Positions 22,701-36,592 of a stretch of DNA of 64,000 nt are shown here, one piece after another. The notes under the pieces are model-generated. The model saw only the letters and a program-made list of their open reading frames with translations. It was not told where the DNA came from and did no database searches. Each line of letters starts with the position of its first letter. Position 1 is the stretch's first letter. A program made the position numbers and the translations under genes. Location: positions 2,685,100-2,749,099 of the forward strand of contig VFFE01009182.1 of the NCBI GenBank assembly GCA_008921705.1. The letters run 5' to 3'. Source of the DNA: Burhinus oedicnemus (Eukaryota > Chordata > Aves > Charadriiformes > Burhinidae).

Positions 22701-23733
22701 GGTTCTCATTCCAAGAAACCCAATTTGCCAACACACGGGCAAATACAATAGGTATTGCAATTTCAGATTTATTTGCCAAGCATTTAAGTGTTTATCTTCA
22801 CGTGGTGAAGTGAATGAAATCCAGAGGTAAAGCTGATGCCCTGTCCTGTGCTTTCTTTGCCATATCCAGGTAACAGTGGAATCTCCTAACAGTGGATGAT
22901 ATCTAGACCATTTGTACAGGTGATACTAAAAGTTAAGACAATGCCCATCTTCCCACTTTGATGGCTCAAGTAGAAAACGAAACACACATCCACTTTAATC
23001 TCCACATGTTAGTTTTTGTTTCTGCTGAACCTTGTCTGGTTTGGTCTGATTAGGCAACTATAATGCACCTACATTGACTTTGAAAAGTACAAATACAAAT
23101 TCCATTCCTGGAAGCAACATTAAGCAGATTATCAAAGCATTTTGATTTTTAAAAGATGAAATGACTGCTCACTTGTTATTTCTTATAGTTATTTTTGTGA
23201 ATTTATACTGATCAACTCTTAAACGTTGTCACCAGCAATTTCCCATATGTTAGCTGTAAGGTTACTTCAACAAAGTTGGTCAAAACACGTTTAGAAAAAG
23301 AATTGGACAAAACAGTTGCCTACAAAATTTTGCCAACTCTCTTTTGCGTGTGTCATAAGAGGGTTTTTTCTAGGAAAGGTTACTGTTTCCCTGTTGGATA
23401 CCTGGAGCAGTGTAAAGTATACAGGGAACATGGATTCCTAGTATAGGCTCATATTACAGCTGGTAAGCCCTATACAACAAGACTACAGCAATTTACTGTG
23501 GTGGAAGTCTTCTTTGGCCTGTGGACTACAGACTGTATTGCTCACAGCTTCCCAATTTTAAGGTAAGCTTTATTCTAACTACTTTTTTTTCCCCTTAAGG
23601 ACAAGAAAAATCTGAAAAGGATTTGACAAATTATTTAGCTAGATTATTGGTGAAAAATGAGAAATTTTCCTAGGTGCCCTTTAAAATACTTTGTGGAAAA
23701 TGCAAAATCAGCTGAAATATGTTTAGCAATTAC

Positions 23734-23816
23734 CTTCAAGCTGACAGTGCCTTCTGATGTACGAATCATTCTCCGGCTTCCTGGAACCCTGCCAAAATGT
23801 GCCATTCACATTTTTC
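23734..23816 (-). CDS. Coding exon of unnamed minus-strand gene
   Basis: 83 bases. Two AG acceptors lie 4 bases apart; the second (tttagacag) is in phase with the 41-base exon before it and gives KNVNGTFWQGSRKPENDSYI then RRHCQLE. Using the first acceptor would shift the frame into a stop. Donor gtaattgc is intermediate. The peptide is basic and polar. It leaves one base for the next exon. Family not recognised. Confidence 0.78.
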
Positions 23817-26800
23817 CTGTCTAAAGTAAAAGCACAGAGAGCAGTCACCTGAATTCATAGCAAACCTGTGAAATAACAGGAAAGTCTATAAAAATAGCAT
23901 CAGAATGCAAATCAAACAAGTTTGCAGAACACTGTAGCGTCTGCTCTAACACAGAAATGGACTGATGATTTCACAATATAGGAAATTTGACGGACGGATG
24001 GTATTTATTGTGGGCAGATTTCAAGTTTTATCATCTTTTGCTGCTGTCTAATATCTCATTTAACACTGTTAAAACATGATCAGAATGTTTGTTATCTTAA
24101 CCCTGATTTTAAGACCTAGGAGCCCACAGAACATCTGTGCCTTTATTTTGCTTCCAGGAATTGTATAAATATTATTTAATTTTACAGTTAACCAGCTAGT
24201 GTGTTAGCAAGAAGCATCATCAAAGGTGCCCACATCTATGTCACACACACTCCAAGGCTAGTACTGTCTCAGCTTGAATGGGAGAAACTAGGTTGACTTT
24301 GAGAACAAAATGGCTATTCTCCTGTTCTCTCAGTGACCTTCAAAGCCATCGTGCTTCACAGCATATTGATAACTATTAAGTTTTTGTGCTTTCTGGTTTT
24401 GTTGTTTTTTTTTTTAATGTTAGATTTCACTCTATGTCAGAAAATTTTCTTTATGAAAGTACGTGTCGATTCTGTCAAGGGCTGGGTATTCATTACAGCC
24501 TGGGTGCTGTAGACCAAATGATACTGTTCTGCATGAAAACCTTCCTAGTGCGGGGCTACAGAATGAAGCCTTAACATAGGGGAGCTTTCAGCTATCTCAG
24601 ACACATTATTATGAAATATTGCTGCATCATTACAGGCAGATATAACAACCTTTTTACCCAGTAAGGGCTAGATAAAACAACTAAACCCAAACTCCAGAGA
24701 ATAAACAATAGAATGTTAACAGGAAGCTCTCACTGAAAAAAATAGTAATCTTTACTTTTTGAGAAACAGATGATTATTTCCTACAAAGGATTTACAAAAC
24801 AGAAACCATTGAATCACAAGTGTGGATAATAATATGCAGTGTCAGGACAGGTGTTAAAAAAACCCTCTGAATTTCTTCTTTGGTGAACTTGTTTGTGAAA
24901 GCTGAAGCAAAGTAGTTTAATATGGGAATGGCCAGGGACCTGAATTTGGTTAGATCAGACATATTAAGATTTTTTATTGAACTGATTAAAAGAAACACTG
25001 CTGAGTATTTCTCATGCTGTCCCATAAAAGGTTCTTTAAGTCTCAGCTTGGTTTGTATGTTTAACTAGTTTGTTTTCAATATGTACCTACAAACGTGTCT
25101 GTGAAACCAGGGGAGAGAAGGTGGAATATATTGATAGCTTAGCTGTATATTTTTCTTTCCTTTGCATTTTCTCCAACAGCTGTAAAGCAAATCAGACCCT
25201 AAATTAAAAGTTGGTTCTGTGAGAGTATATAGTAAATGATTTAAGCAGTTACTAACCAAATGCTTCATTTTCAGACATGGACTTCTGGATGGATCTAAAA
25301 GAATTAAAAGAATTTACCGTTAGCTGAAAGTCAGAATGAAAAACGAAAGCACTTTTAATCAAATATGGATATTTTCAACCTAATTCTTCAAAGCAGGGCA
25401 CAGGGATTTAGCTGTGCAATTCCCACTGGCTTTAATTTGAGTTACTTGGCTTTTCTCATTCACCCAATCATCTACTCCCACATGCCACACGAAGCTCTGA
25501 AGGTTTCTGAGTTTTTCTGTAAAAATATGTTATTCAAGTTTCTTTTTGGAACAAAGAATTCATGACTGAATCAGAGAGCTCATCAGGAAGAAAATAAGAG
25601 ATATTTTTCTTTAGACATTATCTGAAGTGTCTTACCACTTCAGAAATTAGTGTCTGAAGTTTGACATAATAATGGATTAAACCAAGGAGCTACATATGAA
25701 CATACCATCCCCATGACCTTGAGTGACGTTTTATTGCCCAAATAAACCTTGAGCTTTTTGCACATTTACATCAAGGAATAGTCCTAACTCATGCTTCCAT
25801 CTGTGGTCAGTGGTTTATAGAAGATGACTTAAAGAATATACTAACTTAATGGAAGAAAAAGAAATCTTTGAATTAATAAAGATTTACCCTGTGAATTAAT
25901 TTGTTTCATTTTATCCGTAAAACCCCCAAAGGATAGTAATTTATGAACCAGAGGACAAAGCCAGAAGATTATACTAGATGAGACTAGAGACTCTAATCTA
26001 TGCCAATGATCAGCAGAAGGGAAAGAGCACAAAAACTGAGATCCATCTCCCAACTTCAGGCACGTAGTTGCTGAAGGGTTTCCTGAGCAAGAGTGTGCAA
26101 CTGAACTATTGTTTTTTTAAGGAACTGGTCCATAAGCACTAGCTCCTTTTGAAAGCACTAGGATTTTTTCACTTTCAGAGTTCCACAATTTAATTCCTAC
26201 TGTCTAAAGAAGGCATACTACTTTTCACAGAATCACAGAATTTTCAGAGTTGGAAGGGACCTCTAGAGATCATCTAGTCCAACTCCCCTGCTGATGCAGG
26301 AATGCCTAGAGCACGTTACTCAGGACTGCATCCAGGCGGGCCTTGAAAATCTCCAGAGAAGGGGACTCCACAACCTCCCTGGGCAGCCTGTTCCAGTGCT
26401 CTGTCACCCTCACCATAAAATTTTTTCTTATTTTTGAATGGAACTTCCTATGTTCCACCTTGTGCCCGTTGCCCCTCGTCCTGTCACTGGGAACCACTGA
26501 GAAGAGCCTGGCTCCATCCTCCTTCAACCCACTCTATTTCATTTGGTGCTTCCTTGTTGCCCTGTGGTATGAAAAATAAAATGATAATTCCTCATTCACT
26601 TTCTCCATATCTACAGAAAATGCCAAAGTGAAAATTTCTGCATTATCAGTGATGGTATTATGTAGTGATGGCTGGAAACCCACAACAAAATCTTTTTCAT
26701 TACAAAATCTTTTCATGTTGAGTGAAATTATTTTCATCCATCTTACTCATTTTTTATATTTAGTCAAATGATCTAGACAACCCTTCTAACTTCTGATAAT

Positions 26801-28032
26801 TCATTTAGAATCAGATTAGTTTTAGAATAGAATAGTTCTATTTGCATTGTAAAGCTTGACGCTGTAGCTATAGACTACTATTTCTGTTCTAAGCAGGAAA
26901 CTCTTAGGCAGGTAGGTGATTGCATCATATCTGGCAGAGCTTGGTAGGGTAAACCTCAGGTAAGGCCTACACAGTAGCTTGGCCTCCTTAAAAGTGTTAA
27001 AGAACGATGAGAAAACCGTGAATAACAGAGTGATGTCCATACTTTAATTAATGCAATTTTGGGAGCATTTTCACAGGGCCCCGGCTGGTCGCAGATAACT
27101 GAGATCTCACAGCTCTGAGTACATACATATCTGTGTTTGCAGTTGATAAGTTACTAGTTCTTTTATCAGATGGCCAAAATAGATTAAAACTGTTACTTAA
27201 GACAAAGGAGCTCTAGATTTTCTTTGAAATCTTTATCTGTTTTGACATTTCTCAGCAATAAACATAGACAACATTAATGTTCTGAATTTAGTGGAGCCCC
27301 ACCTAAAAAATGAAAAAAAAACAAACAAAAAAAACCCCAAAAACCAAAACAATGTCCAGGGATTTTCATGTCTGTCACAGCCAGTTAGATTAAGATCTGT
27401 CTCTATCATTCCATTAGGCAGGATTTCAGATTTTATCTGAAGGGGACAACCTCAGTAATGCAACAGCCTTCAACTTGAAGCCAAAAAAGAATTTTCAAAA
27501 TAAATTCCTCTGCTTAGTAATAAATACTAATCATTAGCCCAAACCATAGCATTGTGTCTTAATGAATGGATGCAAAGCATGCTGCTGTCACAAATATACT
27601 TGACAAAATACAGTCTGACCTGCTTTATCTGAATCATTTTGCTCACTAATTTTTTACTTGGATTAAAAATACAAACCAAAAACTCTTCAGGGGATTATCA
27701 GGTCAATGGTACAAACATGCTATAAAATAGGTTACCACTTCAATCTTTCGGAAAAGCAGACATATGGTTAAACCAAGCTCAGATTAACTGCATTTGATTT
27801 TAGCTGTCCTGGTTCTGATATTTTAGAAGAAATCTTATGTATATGAAAAAATCACAGCGAAAGAGCTTTAGTAATGCATTACAAGCTTGTTACTTGCTTT
27901 CCAACTGCAACATTAATACATGTACTCTATGGGAATTAAAGCAACATTGGCAAACATTAATAAAACAAGAAGAATGAAAGGTACAGACAAATATAGTGAT
28001 GATGTGTAGACCTAAAACTGGTCTGAACTTAC
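23817..28032. other. 4.2-kb intron
   Basis: Contains the CR1 3' fragment at 26226-26525. The rest is AT-rich unique DNA without recognised features. Confidence 0.5.
26226..26525 (-). mobile_element. CR1 3'-end fragment
   Basis: 5'-truncated CR1 of about 300 bases on the minus strand. It starts with cacagaatcacagaat (3' tail read in reverse) and covers the last ORF2 residues ([20 protein letters not shown] at 26306-26527). That short C-terminal frame is still open. Typical 5' truncation by incomplete reverse transcription. Confidence 0.92.
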
Positions 28033-28073
28033 TTTCTTTTTTTGGTCACTGTGTTCTCAAAGTCAGGAAATTC
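28033..28073 (-). CDS. Small coding exon of unnamed minus-strand gene
   Basis: 41 bases, acceptor tttatctttttaaaag with a strong pyrimidine tract and consensus donor gtaagttc. It reads EFPDFENTVTKKR plus two bases that combine with the next exon to give Lys. The KKRKK run formed across the junction is strongly basic and could be a nuclear localisation or acidic-surface contact; this is inference. The call rests on splice sites and phase. Confidence 0.72.
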
Positions 28074-31000
28074 CTTTTAAAAAGATAAAGAAAAAAAGTC
28101 TATGAAAATCAAAAAATGTTTAATCCAAACATAATATTTTCATCACTGGAAAGACACTGAATGAGGTACTTTTGATGCATGTTTTTAATATCCACTAACA
28201 TTTCCAGTCTTTCTTGTTCCAACAGCTGAAGCTGTGAAGGAGACAGTGCAGCAGAGAATATATGTAGTTATGCGTTCTGATTTTAGGACGCTTCAATATC
28301 AGTGGCTCCCAAGAAGCTGACAACTGTAATACCCCTGAAAAACCAGAGAACAAGACTATTACCCCAAGAAAGAATATCATATTTCTTCCATGGTATGATT
28401 CTTTGAAATTTTATGAGAGTAAAATACCCACATGTTACAATGGATGTGGCTTTCTGAGGCACACAGAAGAACACAGACTCTGTAACCCCATTACATGCAG
28501 AGGAATGTGGAAGAGAGCAGGAAACTCTGCAGGTAAAATTGAAAATTGTGCAAGTTGTCCTGGCAAAGCTCTGAGGGGCACCAAATCAGAATCAAGCACT
28601 GGCCTGGAGGCAAGATCACACAGCCCCCAGGGCCCAGATGATGTGCACCCTGACAAGATATGGGAAGAAAGAGAAGGGTTATGCGGGTGTTGGAAGAGTG
28701 AAGAAAAGGGTACCTCACTCTGCAAGTGATGCCAAAACATCTCACTGCAATTTTGCTGTCACAGTTACCCTGGGACTTGAAGTTAATTTTAACTTTAAGA
28801 AAACCTGAGGATGTCATACTAGGATAGAACAGATCTCTGATCCCTATACTATTTTGATATCTCCTGAGACAGAATATCAAAGCACTGTATCACTTTCATA
28901 TCTATTTCTTCCAGCCTAGAAAGCAGAAACTGGGATAAAAATGTCCGTGATGAATGCCACTTCAATCTGCTGTGCAACAAGAGACATTAAAAAAATATAT
29001 ATAACCATTCATTATTTTATAAATATGAAAACTTCGGTGTATGGATCTATTTCTCATGTTCTTATGTTTAATTTATTTCCTTTGTGTAATACTATCAACA
29101 TCTGCATGGCTCTGACCACAGTAATTTAAAAATGTCATCCAAGTTGCATGATGAAAAGCCAAAACATGTGCTACATAAAATGATGTAAGTGCATAATTGA
29201 ACATTTTATACTTTTCCCCTCCTCTCCGTAAAACCCATTATAGATTTTTTAAGCTTCTTCAGGAGAGTGCATTAAGAAGAGGCTGGTTTACTGCACTGAG
29301 GTTATTTTAGCTAAGTGTAGGAGGTCCTGTTAGCACCTGGACATTTGTGAATGCTAATAATTGCATTCAGTTTCCACAGAATTTTTTTTTACATGTGTAG
29401 ATTTGTTCACAGATGTTGTGTGCAGATCAAAAGAGTAAACAGAATTTATCATCTAGTTTGAAATACTGCAAGCAATGTAAGATAAATTTCTTGCTGAAAG
29501 AAAATCAGCATTTTAGTCTTGGGACAAATCTTTTCAATATCTCTAAAGAAATGACTAGATGAGGTGCACAGGCATACAGAGAAGTTGAAAACTGTTGAAA
29601 AAGTGATTTTAAGGCTCTTTTAAAAGAGTAGTGTCAACATCTCATTAAAAAAATCAAATATTTGATTTCAAAGAGGCTTGTTAAATGAAGCATTATACAT
29701 GCAGGTCAAAGATCAAACGATATTGTAAGTTAGAACCTGTATATGATTCAGTGAAAAAATTGGAGACAAGGCCCTTTCTAAACCTCAGTGTGACCATATA
29801 CCTGGAAAGTCTATTAATTCGTATCTTCACGTGCCAAACACCTGGTGTGGAACATGAAACATAGAATTGTGGGTTTAATCTTTTGCTCCCCAATTTGAAA
29901 CCAATGCTTCAGCGTCAGTTTCTTAAAATCCAGCAAAAGATGCATGTATGGCATTACATCATACATTGAGGTGATACTGATGTGAGTTCACTAGATGCCA
30001 TGGGACGCAGTGCCACCACGAAATATGACAGTGAGTTTAAATGGCCATTTAAAAATGGCACCTTTTATTCAACACACCTCTTCCTGCTATGTCGGAATCA
30101 GCTGGCTAAATTGGGGTACAAGAATAAATTACTCTTGTTTGTACTTTTTTTTTTGAAGTATCTTTTCAGTATTTGAATGAACTTAAAATCCTATGTAACT
30201 TTAATCTGAAACTAGGAGTTAATCAGTTTCAAAAACATGTTTTATCTTAGAATGTAAATTGATTTTAATCTAGACTCTACCCTCCATATTCTCTGAAGTG
30301 CATAGTTACCTTGTTTACGGGAACAGTTCTTTCCTTCCCTATCCCAAATATGAACTATCTCTTTCCTAAAAACAAATGGCACATGTGGAAATTTAGCATT
30401 TTGAAATTATTAATGAAGTCCTTTCCTCCCAGCTTTTATTGAATAACTCTGAATTAAAGAATTGAATGAGTCCCTCTGGTGTTTACAAGCTGGCTGGGAA
30501 AGCTAGAGCTCCTGCGTCTGTTAAGACTTGAAAAGAGGGAAATGATCATTTCAGATAACTAGCCCCCTTCTTTCCCTCACTGGAATCAAATGCCAGTTAT
30601 AACGCTGCAGATTAAAGCAGGTATCATGACTGATTGTAATTTTCCTGGCAATAACTTAGGAAGACTGATAAATTATTTGGCACTTTTCTGATATACAGGG
30701 TAGTCAATCATATCACAGTCAGCAGTTGAAAAATATGTGGATCTCGTGACATTTGGTGATTGCAATCTGACAGGAAATATATGAAAATAGTTTTAATACT
30801 GAAGACTTTTTCTTGAGAAGCTTAAGACAGTTCATGATGTAGAAGACTGTAACACCAAGCTACAAGAGGCAGAAATTCAGTTTCTCAGTTATTAGCATAG
30901 TTAAGGCAGAAAGCATCCATATGATTCATTACTGTTGGTTACCAACTGTTTCTGAGGAAGATCCGATTCAACTTTGCTATGTATAACGCTCAAAACCAAC

Positions 31001-32604
31001 TCCAAAATCTATTTTTATTCTTTCTGTCTGAGAATATTTCTGAAGCTGAGCAACAGGCAAAGTAACCAAAAAGTTAACAAGCCATTCTCCTGAGTGGATT
31101 AAAATCAAAAGGCAAGTATGTAGAACAGGCACAAGACAGCACCATATGAACCCGGAGTGGGAACATCCCAGGCAAAACATTTTGTGTACTAAACAGGTCT
31201 TCTAAGTTATGTGAGGGAGAAGAACAGTGTACGTGAAAGACAGATTATTTTTCATCCAGGATGTGTCATTTGGGCAGATATTTGTCCAGGAGCAAAAATA
31301 ATCACAGTTCAAAAAGGTGCCCAAAGAGTATGTTCCCTGAATTATGTTCTGCACAGCTTCAGTGACCACAGTACCCTGTATTTCCTACATTTCCAGAAGA
31401 GTGTCACAGCCTGACTATGATTAGGACAAATCACAACAGACGAGATAACTGCAAGAAAATAACTACCTTGCTGCAGTATAAGGAAAAATTTCCTCTAGCA
31501 CTAACCTGCCTTTTAGTTGAGGGGAGTAGACCTTGAATGTCTGCCCTGTTGATCTCTGAAGTTGTGTAGAAAAAAGGAAGGGGCAAAGCCTCCTAAGAAG
31601 GAAATGTGCCGTGCCAGGTTGCTCCAACCCGAGGAGATTGAACAGTTCTGTGGAATCTGCATGGCCATGGTTCAGCCAGCCATTTAAACATACACTCAAG
31701 CACATACCTACTTAGCAGTGCACTTAAGTATGTGCATTACTGAATAATGATAGATGGCTGAATCAGGGCCTGAGGGAGCCAATAATGTTCTGAATTTATC
31801 ATGCTATGGGGGCCGCCCTGCAGCCTGGAACAAAGTGACGGAATTAAAAATGGGAGAGAAGTACAAATGGGCTCAGTTAATAAGCTTAATGGCTTCATCC
31901 AAGGTGTAGGTCTAATAACTCACATGCTAGAAATAGCAGATAAGATTACACATAGTCCTTTGGCCTTAGCGACATTTTTCCATAGGTCTTACTGCCGACA
32001 CGTCATCACTAATCTTGTTTTCCATTTCTAGGGAGTATTTTATAAATAATCATGTTGATTCTACAGCCAGAACAGTGACACAGCATCCAGCCGTTATTTT
32101 TAGTTAAGTGCTGAGCTGAATATTATCTCAAAACAGAACAAAATAAAACCCGCAACCAGTCTTCGGAAACTTCTCATTAATATCTCGTGAGCCAACAGTT
32201 TGCTTACCCATTTACCATTACTTTTACTGATGATGAAATTTAAGTTTAGTGATGAATAAATGTGCCATCACTGAAATATCACCTTTAGGAAGACAGAAAT
32301 GTATGATAAGAGTTAGCAGAAACAAAAGTGCTAGATTTTTCTATTCATTGCTGTACATGTATCTTCATGGACTATGCAGTGCCATCCCACAAAACCAGCA
32401 ATGAGCAGCGTGAAAAATGTTTTGCTACAATTTGTTCAGATTAACGTACAGGGTTTTCGAATCCTACACTAGTAGCAAATCTTCTTCTCTGGCCTGTCTC
32501 GATGAAAATGAAGTTCTGTATTGAACAGGCTTATTACTTTTATTTAGCTGAAAAATTTATGAAGCCTAACTTATACTAATATAATGAAGAGTCTGAAGTA
32601 ACAC
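28074..32604. other. Large intron segment
   Basis: AT-rich unique sequence. Around 28495-28735 base composition is richer in G+C and open in several frames on both strands, but no family is visible. No other element recognised. Confidence 0.45.
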
Positions 32605-33092
32605 TGTTGCGACGGCAAGGGAAGACAAGCAGCCGACTCAATATGAGTGATAAAGCAAGCTTCTACTTTATTGCGATAATACAGCTCTTTTATGTGTTTC
32701 ATTATAATTAGGCATACTTATCAAGACTTAATTGGCTGAGCTCTAAAGATTACATTTACCTGGTCCTCCTACTTGCGGTTTCAAGCTAAGGGTTCTTTCT
32801 TGTCTCCACAGTCCATACTTTCTCAAAATTGTTAACCACTAAATTCCGAGGTCAGCATGACCTTCATAAATTCCTTATCAGCACCTGGCTCACTGTAGTT
32901 AGGCCCTTACGCTAACAAGGAGATTGCTTATATTTTCCTTATTAGCACCTGCAAACTGCTTATGCTTGCAAAAGCTGCCAAAGAGCCGTGGTTCTGCTCA
33001 CGTAGCCAGGTCTCGGCGCGGCCTAGGCTAACTCTAACTCACAGAGCTGTTCAAGGGAACCATGGCCCTGATCACGCAGCCAGCCCTCAACA
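32605..33092 (-). mobile_element. Solo ERV LTR, minus strand
   Basis: An LTR of about 488 bases. In its own sense it starts TGTTGAGGGCTGG and ends GTCGCAACA, so the termini TGTTG/CAACA are inverted. An AATAAA signal (plus 32667-32672) is followed 19 bases on by the near-palindrome ACTCATATTGAGT (plus 32636-32648), which also occurs in the LTR at 39431. A clean target repeat for these termini is not visible; the string cactg occurs at 32602-32606 and 33093-33097 and fits a 5-base repeat if the LTR ends at 32607. No internal viral genes. Sense orientation to the host gene, in its second coding intron. Confidence 0.75.
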
Positions 33093-34927
33093 CACTGTCA
33101 AACCAGAAAACAGAATAAACCAAGAAAAAACAAGAAACAAAAAGCCTGAGGTAAGCTATCACTGAACTTTTAATTCTTAGTCTTTCTTACACATTGTGAA
33201 AACCTGGTGCAGAGCACAGTGCTAGGGAAGTGTCTCTTCCATACCTTGAGAAGATAAAGGATAATTTCTGGTAGTTACCTATTGCAAAGTATATTAAAAG
33301 GTCATATGTTGCATGCTGGGCACAAATGAGAAAACAAATCTGCTTTCATTTTTTGGTTTACTTTGTCTAATATTGTTCCTAGCAGGTAAATGTCTATCAG
33401 ACAAAGAAAACTTAATGTAGTTGTCATTAACTGTTAGGTTGGTCTGTAGTCACAGCAAAGGGGGAAAAAAATGAACAGATGTAGGAGCTGAACTCTAATG
33501 TTCACCTTTGTTAGTAGAATGGCATGTTTCAATATGCTTGTGTAACACAGCCCTAGTCAAATAGCTGGAGCTTCGCACAACTGAAATACTGCGAGCATGC
33601 CTGGATCAGGTTACAGCCATATTTCACAACCATGATTAAACACACTTAGCTGGAACAGAGTAGAGGTGGCCCATTTTTATAGTAACAAGGTCACAACCTG
33701 ATAATAGGGAGAAACCTGTTACACAGGAGAGCATCTCCCACCTACTACAGTAAAACTATAGTGCAGGCACATTTCAGAGCCCAGTCTCATAGACCTGTGC
33801 TGATGCTATGAAGAATCATCTTGAGATCTCTGCACTGCTATGCTCTCAAGATGAGGACCATTATATAAAGCACCAAGGTGATTATCTGAAAGAGAAAGGC
33901 ACGTGCGGAGTGAGATGGTTGCAGCAGAAGGGTCTGAGAAGAACAAGTTATTTCCATTCCTCTAGGAATTCAACAAGTGCATGCTACAATTTCCCAGCCG
34001 TTCTCATATCCCACCAGCTCCAGCACTCACTCTACATAAGTCCTGTGTGCGAATCTGCTTTGTGATATGCAACACCATAGGCCCAGCAATCTCATAGGTA
34101 CATGGTACCTAACCCAGAGTGCATAAGCGTAAAGCCTGGCATAATTTCTGAAGGCAGGACAGTCTGTCTTCTTTGAATAATGAACAACCTGTTTTCTTTT
34201 TATTCCTTCACCAGACTGCATCATATGTTGTTATAGATAGAGATAGTAATTATAAATGAAGGAGCGACCCTATTGCAAAGCAGAGAACAGAGATTATGAA
34301 ATGAAAAAGATAATGAAATTTAATATACTATGTTAAAGTATTTGTCAAAGCCTCAATGATATATTTATTATCATAAATAATATGATATATTATTTACCAA
34401 TAATAAAGGATTAAGTAGGGTAATGTTATTTAGGAAGAAAAAACCCAGCAGGCAACCTCCTTCACATGTTTACCTAATGAGGTCTTGTAAAATGTAAAGG
34501 TTGTTCCAAAGGCCATCAGTTACAAAATTCATACAACTCACACTTTAGAAATGCATTTTTTTGTTAATAGAAAGGACAACCAAAGACACCAATAGCGTAT
34601 CCTGTAGAGACAAACTACTAATATCTGTGCTCAGCATTTTCATGTGCTATTACTTGCAAAGAGAAATTCCCTCGTACAGTGAAGCTGCACTAATCTCACT
34701 TTGCTGCTAGCTGTATAGAAACTCATGACCTGTTTTCCAAGTGTGGCTGTTAAGACTGGACAGAAATCAGGTCATTGGCTACAGGGATGAGATTTGAACC
34801 GTGGCTCTGAAGAGTCTAAATAGTTCAAACTGGCAGTTAAGCCAGCTGAACACATGTGTGCCTGCATAAAAAGCAATAGTTTTTTTTGCAAAATACATTG
34901 CATACTTTGCAATTAAATCTTACTTAC
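33093..34927. other. Intron segment
   Basis: AT-rich unique sequence with short TA/AT-rich patches near 34360-34395. No exon seen. Confidence 0.5.
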
Positions 34928-35065
34928 CAAAGACATAGACCTGTCAGGTGGTCCACAGTTTACATGCATGCTCACTGGACTGCTAGCTCGGCTGCCAATA
35001 GTAGTTGTATCCTTGGGTTCTTGATGTTCTGGGACAGGCTCATACAAGCTGTCCATTGAGCCCTC
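34928..35065 (-). CDS. Second coding exon of unnamed minus-strand gene
   Basis: 138 bases, exactly 46 codons, phase 0 at both ends. The acceptor is atatattttag and the donor is gtaagtaag, a full consensus. It reads EGSMDSLYEPVPEHQEPKDT, then a Ser-rich part ending NCGPPDRSMSL. The SLYEPVP segment places a Tyr in an acidic, Pro-containing context, as in adaptor proteins that are phosphorylated on Tyr; this is a composition argument, not a family match. Large introns lie on both sides; the upstream one carries the purine-rich array. Confidence 0.85.
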
Positions 35066-36592
35066 CTAAAATATATTTAAATAGATTTTCAAAGATGAAC
35101 ACTTCAAACACATTAAAGTGAGAGTAATTTAAAAAGCAAACAGTTTCTGTGGTTTACAAAATAGAGTAATTTCCTTCCCTATCTTTTGAAATTCTTTATT
35201 TATTTCTTTCTCTAAAAATGCATACAGAAATTGATTATATTAAGTACCCAAATGCTGGAGTTCACAGTATCACAGCTTAGATTACACAGATTGGCATGTG
35301 TAAAGCTGAGGGTACAGCAAAAATGAACGTTAACTGCTCAGAATGAGTAAAATCAGGTGTATATCTCCACCTGAATACTACATGAAAATTCCTGTGAAAA
35401 CTGCAAAAACTATAAACCCTGAAAATTTTATACAAAGTATAAAAATGTTTTATAATTAGTACTTCTTCTTCATGGGAAAAAGTTGGTTTGATGCAGAGAG
35501 GTAACCCTATTCCTCAGAAATAAACAGCAGCAATGCTGCCAGCTCCCAGAATTTGAGAGTCATGATTTAGGCCCCCAAGATAATGAGAATGGCTAGAACA
35601 AAAAATAAATTCTGTTCGCATTCAAGTTTTTGAACTCTATGGTAAACTGCACATGTAAGGGTTCTTTTTCTCCAACCACCAAGAATATAAGCATTTTAAC
35701 AGAACCTAAGATTTTCACATTTATTCCACAGCTCCAAGAGACAGGATTACATATACACACCACCATTCCATAATACAAGACTTAAATGAAAGCAGATGGC
35801 AAAACTAAAGACACTCTAACTAATGATCCTAGATTTTAGATGTTGCCACTTTGATCAGCACTGAATATTTTCCCTGTGAATTTTGATTACTGATTTTAAC
35901 TGCATTAATTAAGGAATGAATCAAATTTATAGCAGTGTGACTTACAGCAGAGCAACACCATTGAAATTAACATGGTATATTATTATTTAAAAGCATTTGT
36001 TCCTGTACTACACAAGATAAACACAGTTGTATATTTGAAGTTATATTGTTAATATGTAAAGCTTCACAGGCAATATTATTGACTGGTGAAACAGCAGTTC
36101 AAAAACGTGACTAATTTTTGCAACCACAATGTTTATCTATGGATCTTTATTTGCTTCAGTCTACTAGAGTCTTGATAAGCCAAGATAAATGTTGTGGGAG
36201 AAATACTACAAGTTGAACCTCTTGAAAATACTCAAGTTACACACTGGATTTTATGCTAGGAACTAATGAGTTAATGCTTCCTGGGTAAGTGGCTCATGGC
36301 TTATGAAGCACACTGCACAGGGCTTCTGCTCCTAACAGCCATCTGATCCTGGGTTTTCAGAGCAACTGCATTTATTCGCAAGAATATTATTTTTTCTTCC
36401 TGCAACTATGTTGCCATGTAGCATCGATGTTTCAGACTCCACTTACGGAGTCGGGGATTGAGTATTTCTAGACAAAAATGAGGAGTTTAAAACCTTGTTA
36501 CACACTTCCAGGATTCTACAATGTAAAATGTAACCATATACTTCTCCCTCAATAGGGAATAATACAGCACTTTGGTGAAGAGTGTTTAATTA
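35066..36592. other. First intron, 3' part
   Basis: AT-rich unique sequence between the second coding exon and the purine-rich array. Nothing recognised. Confidence 0.5.

Larger units (their letters stand above)
19341..23733. other. 4.4-kb intron
   Basis: Holds the poly-A run next to its acceptor, the TTAGA repeat at 19739-19763, and near 21962-22028 a pair of cctaatccaaa / tttggatcagg strings around cattgacttcagtgag that resembles an ancient sauropsid repeat. Plus-strand frames at 20743-21069 (108 codons) and 21582-22052 (156 codons) have no recognisable motifs. Confidence 0.5.

Noticed and set aside
28403..28740. Overlapping frames on both strands as a possible exon
   Set aside because: Open in several frames because of slightly higher G+C; no consistent acceptor/donor pair and no phase fit to the gene's exons.
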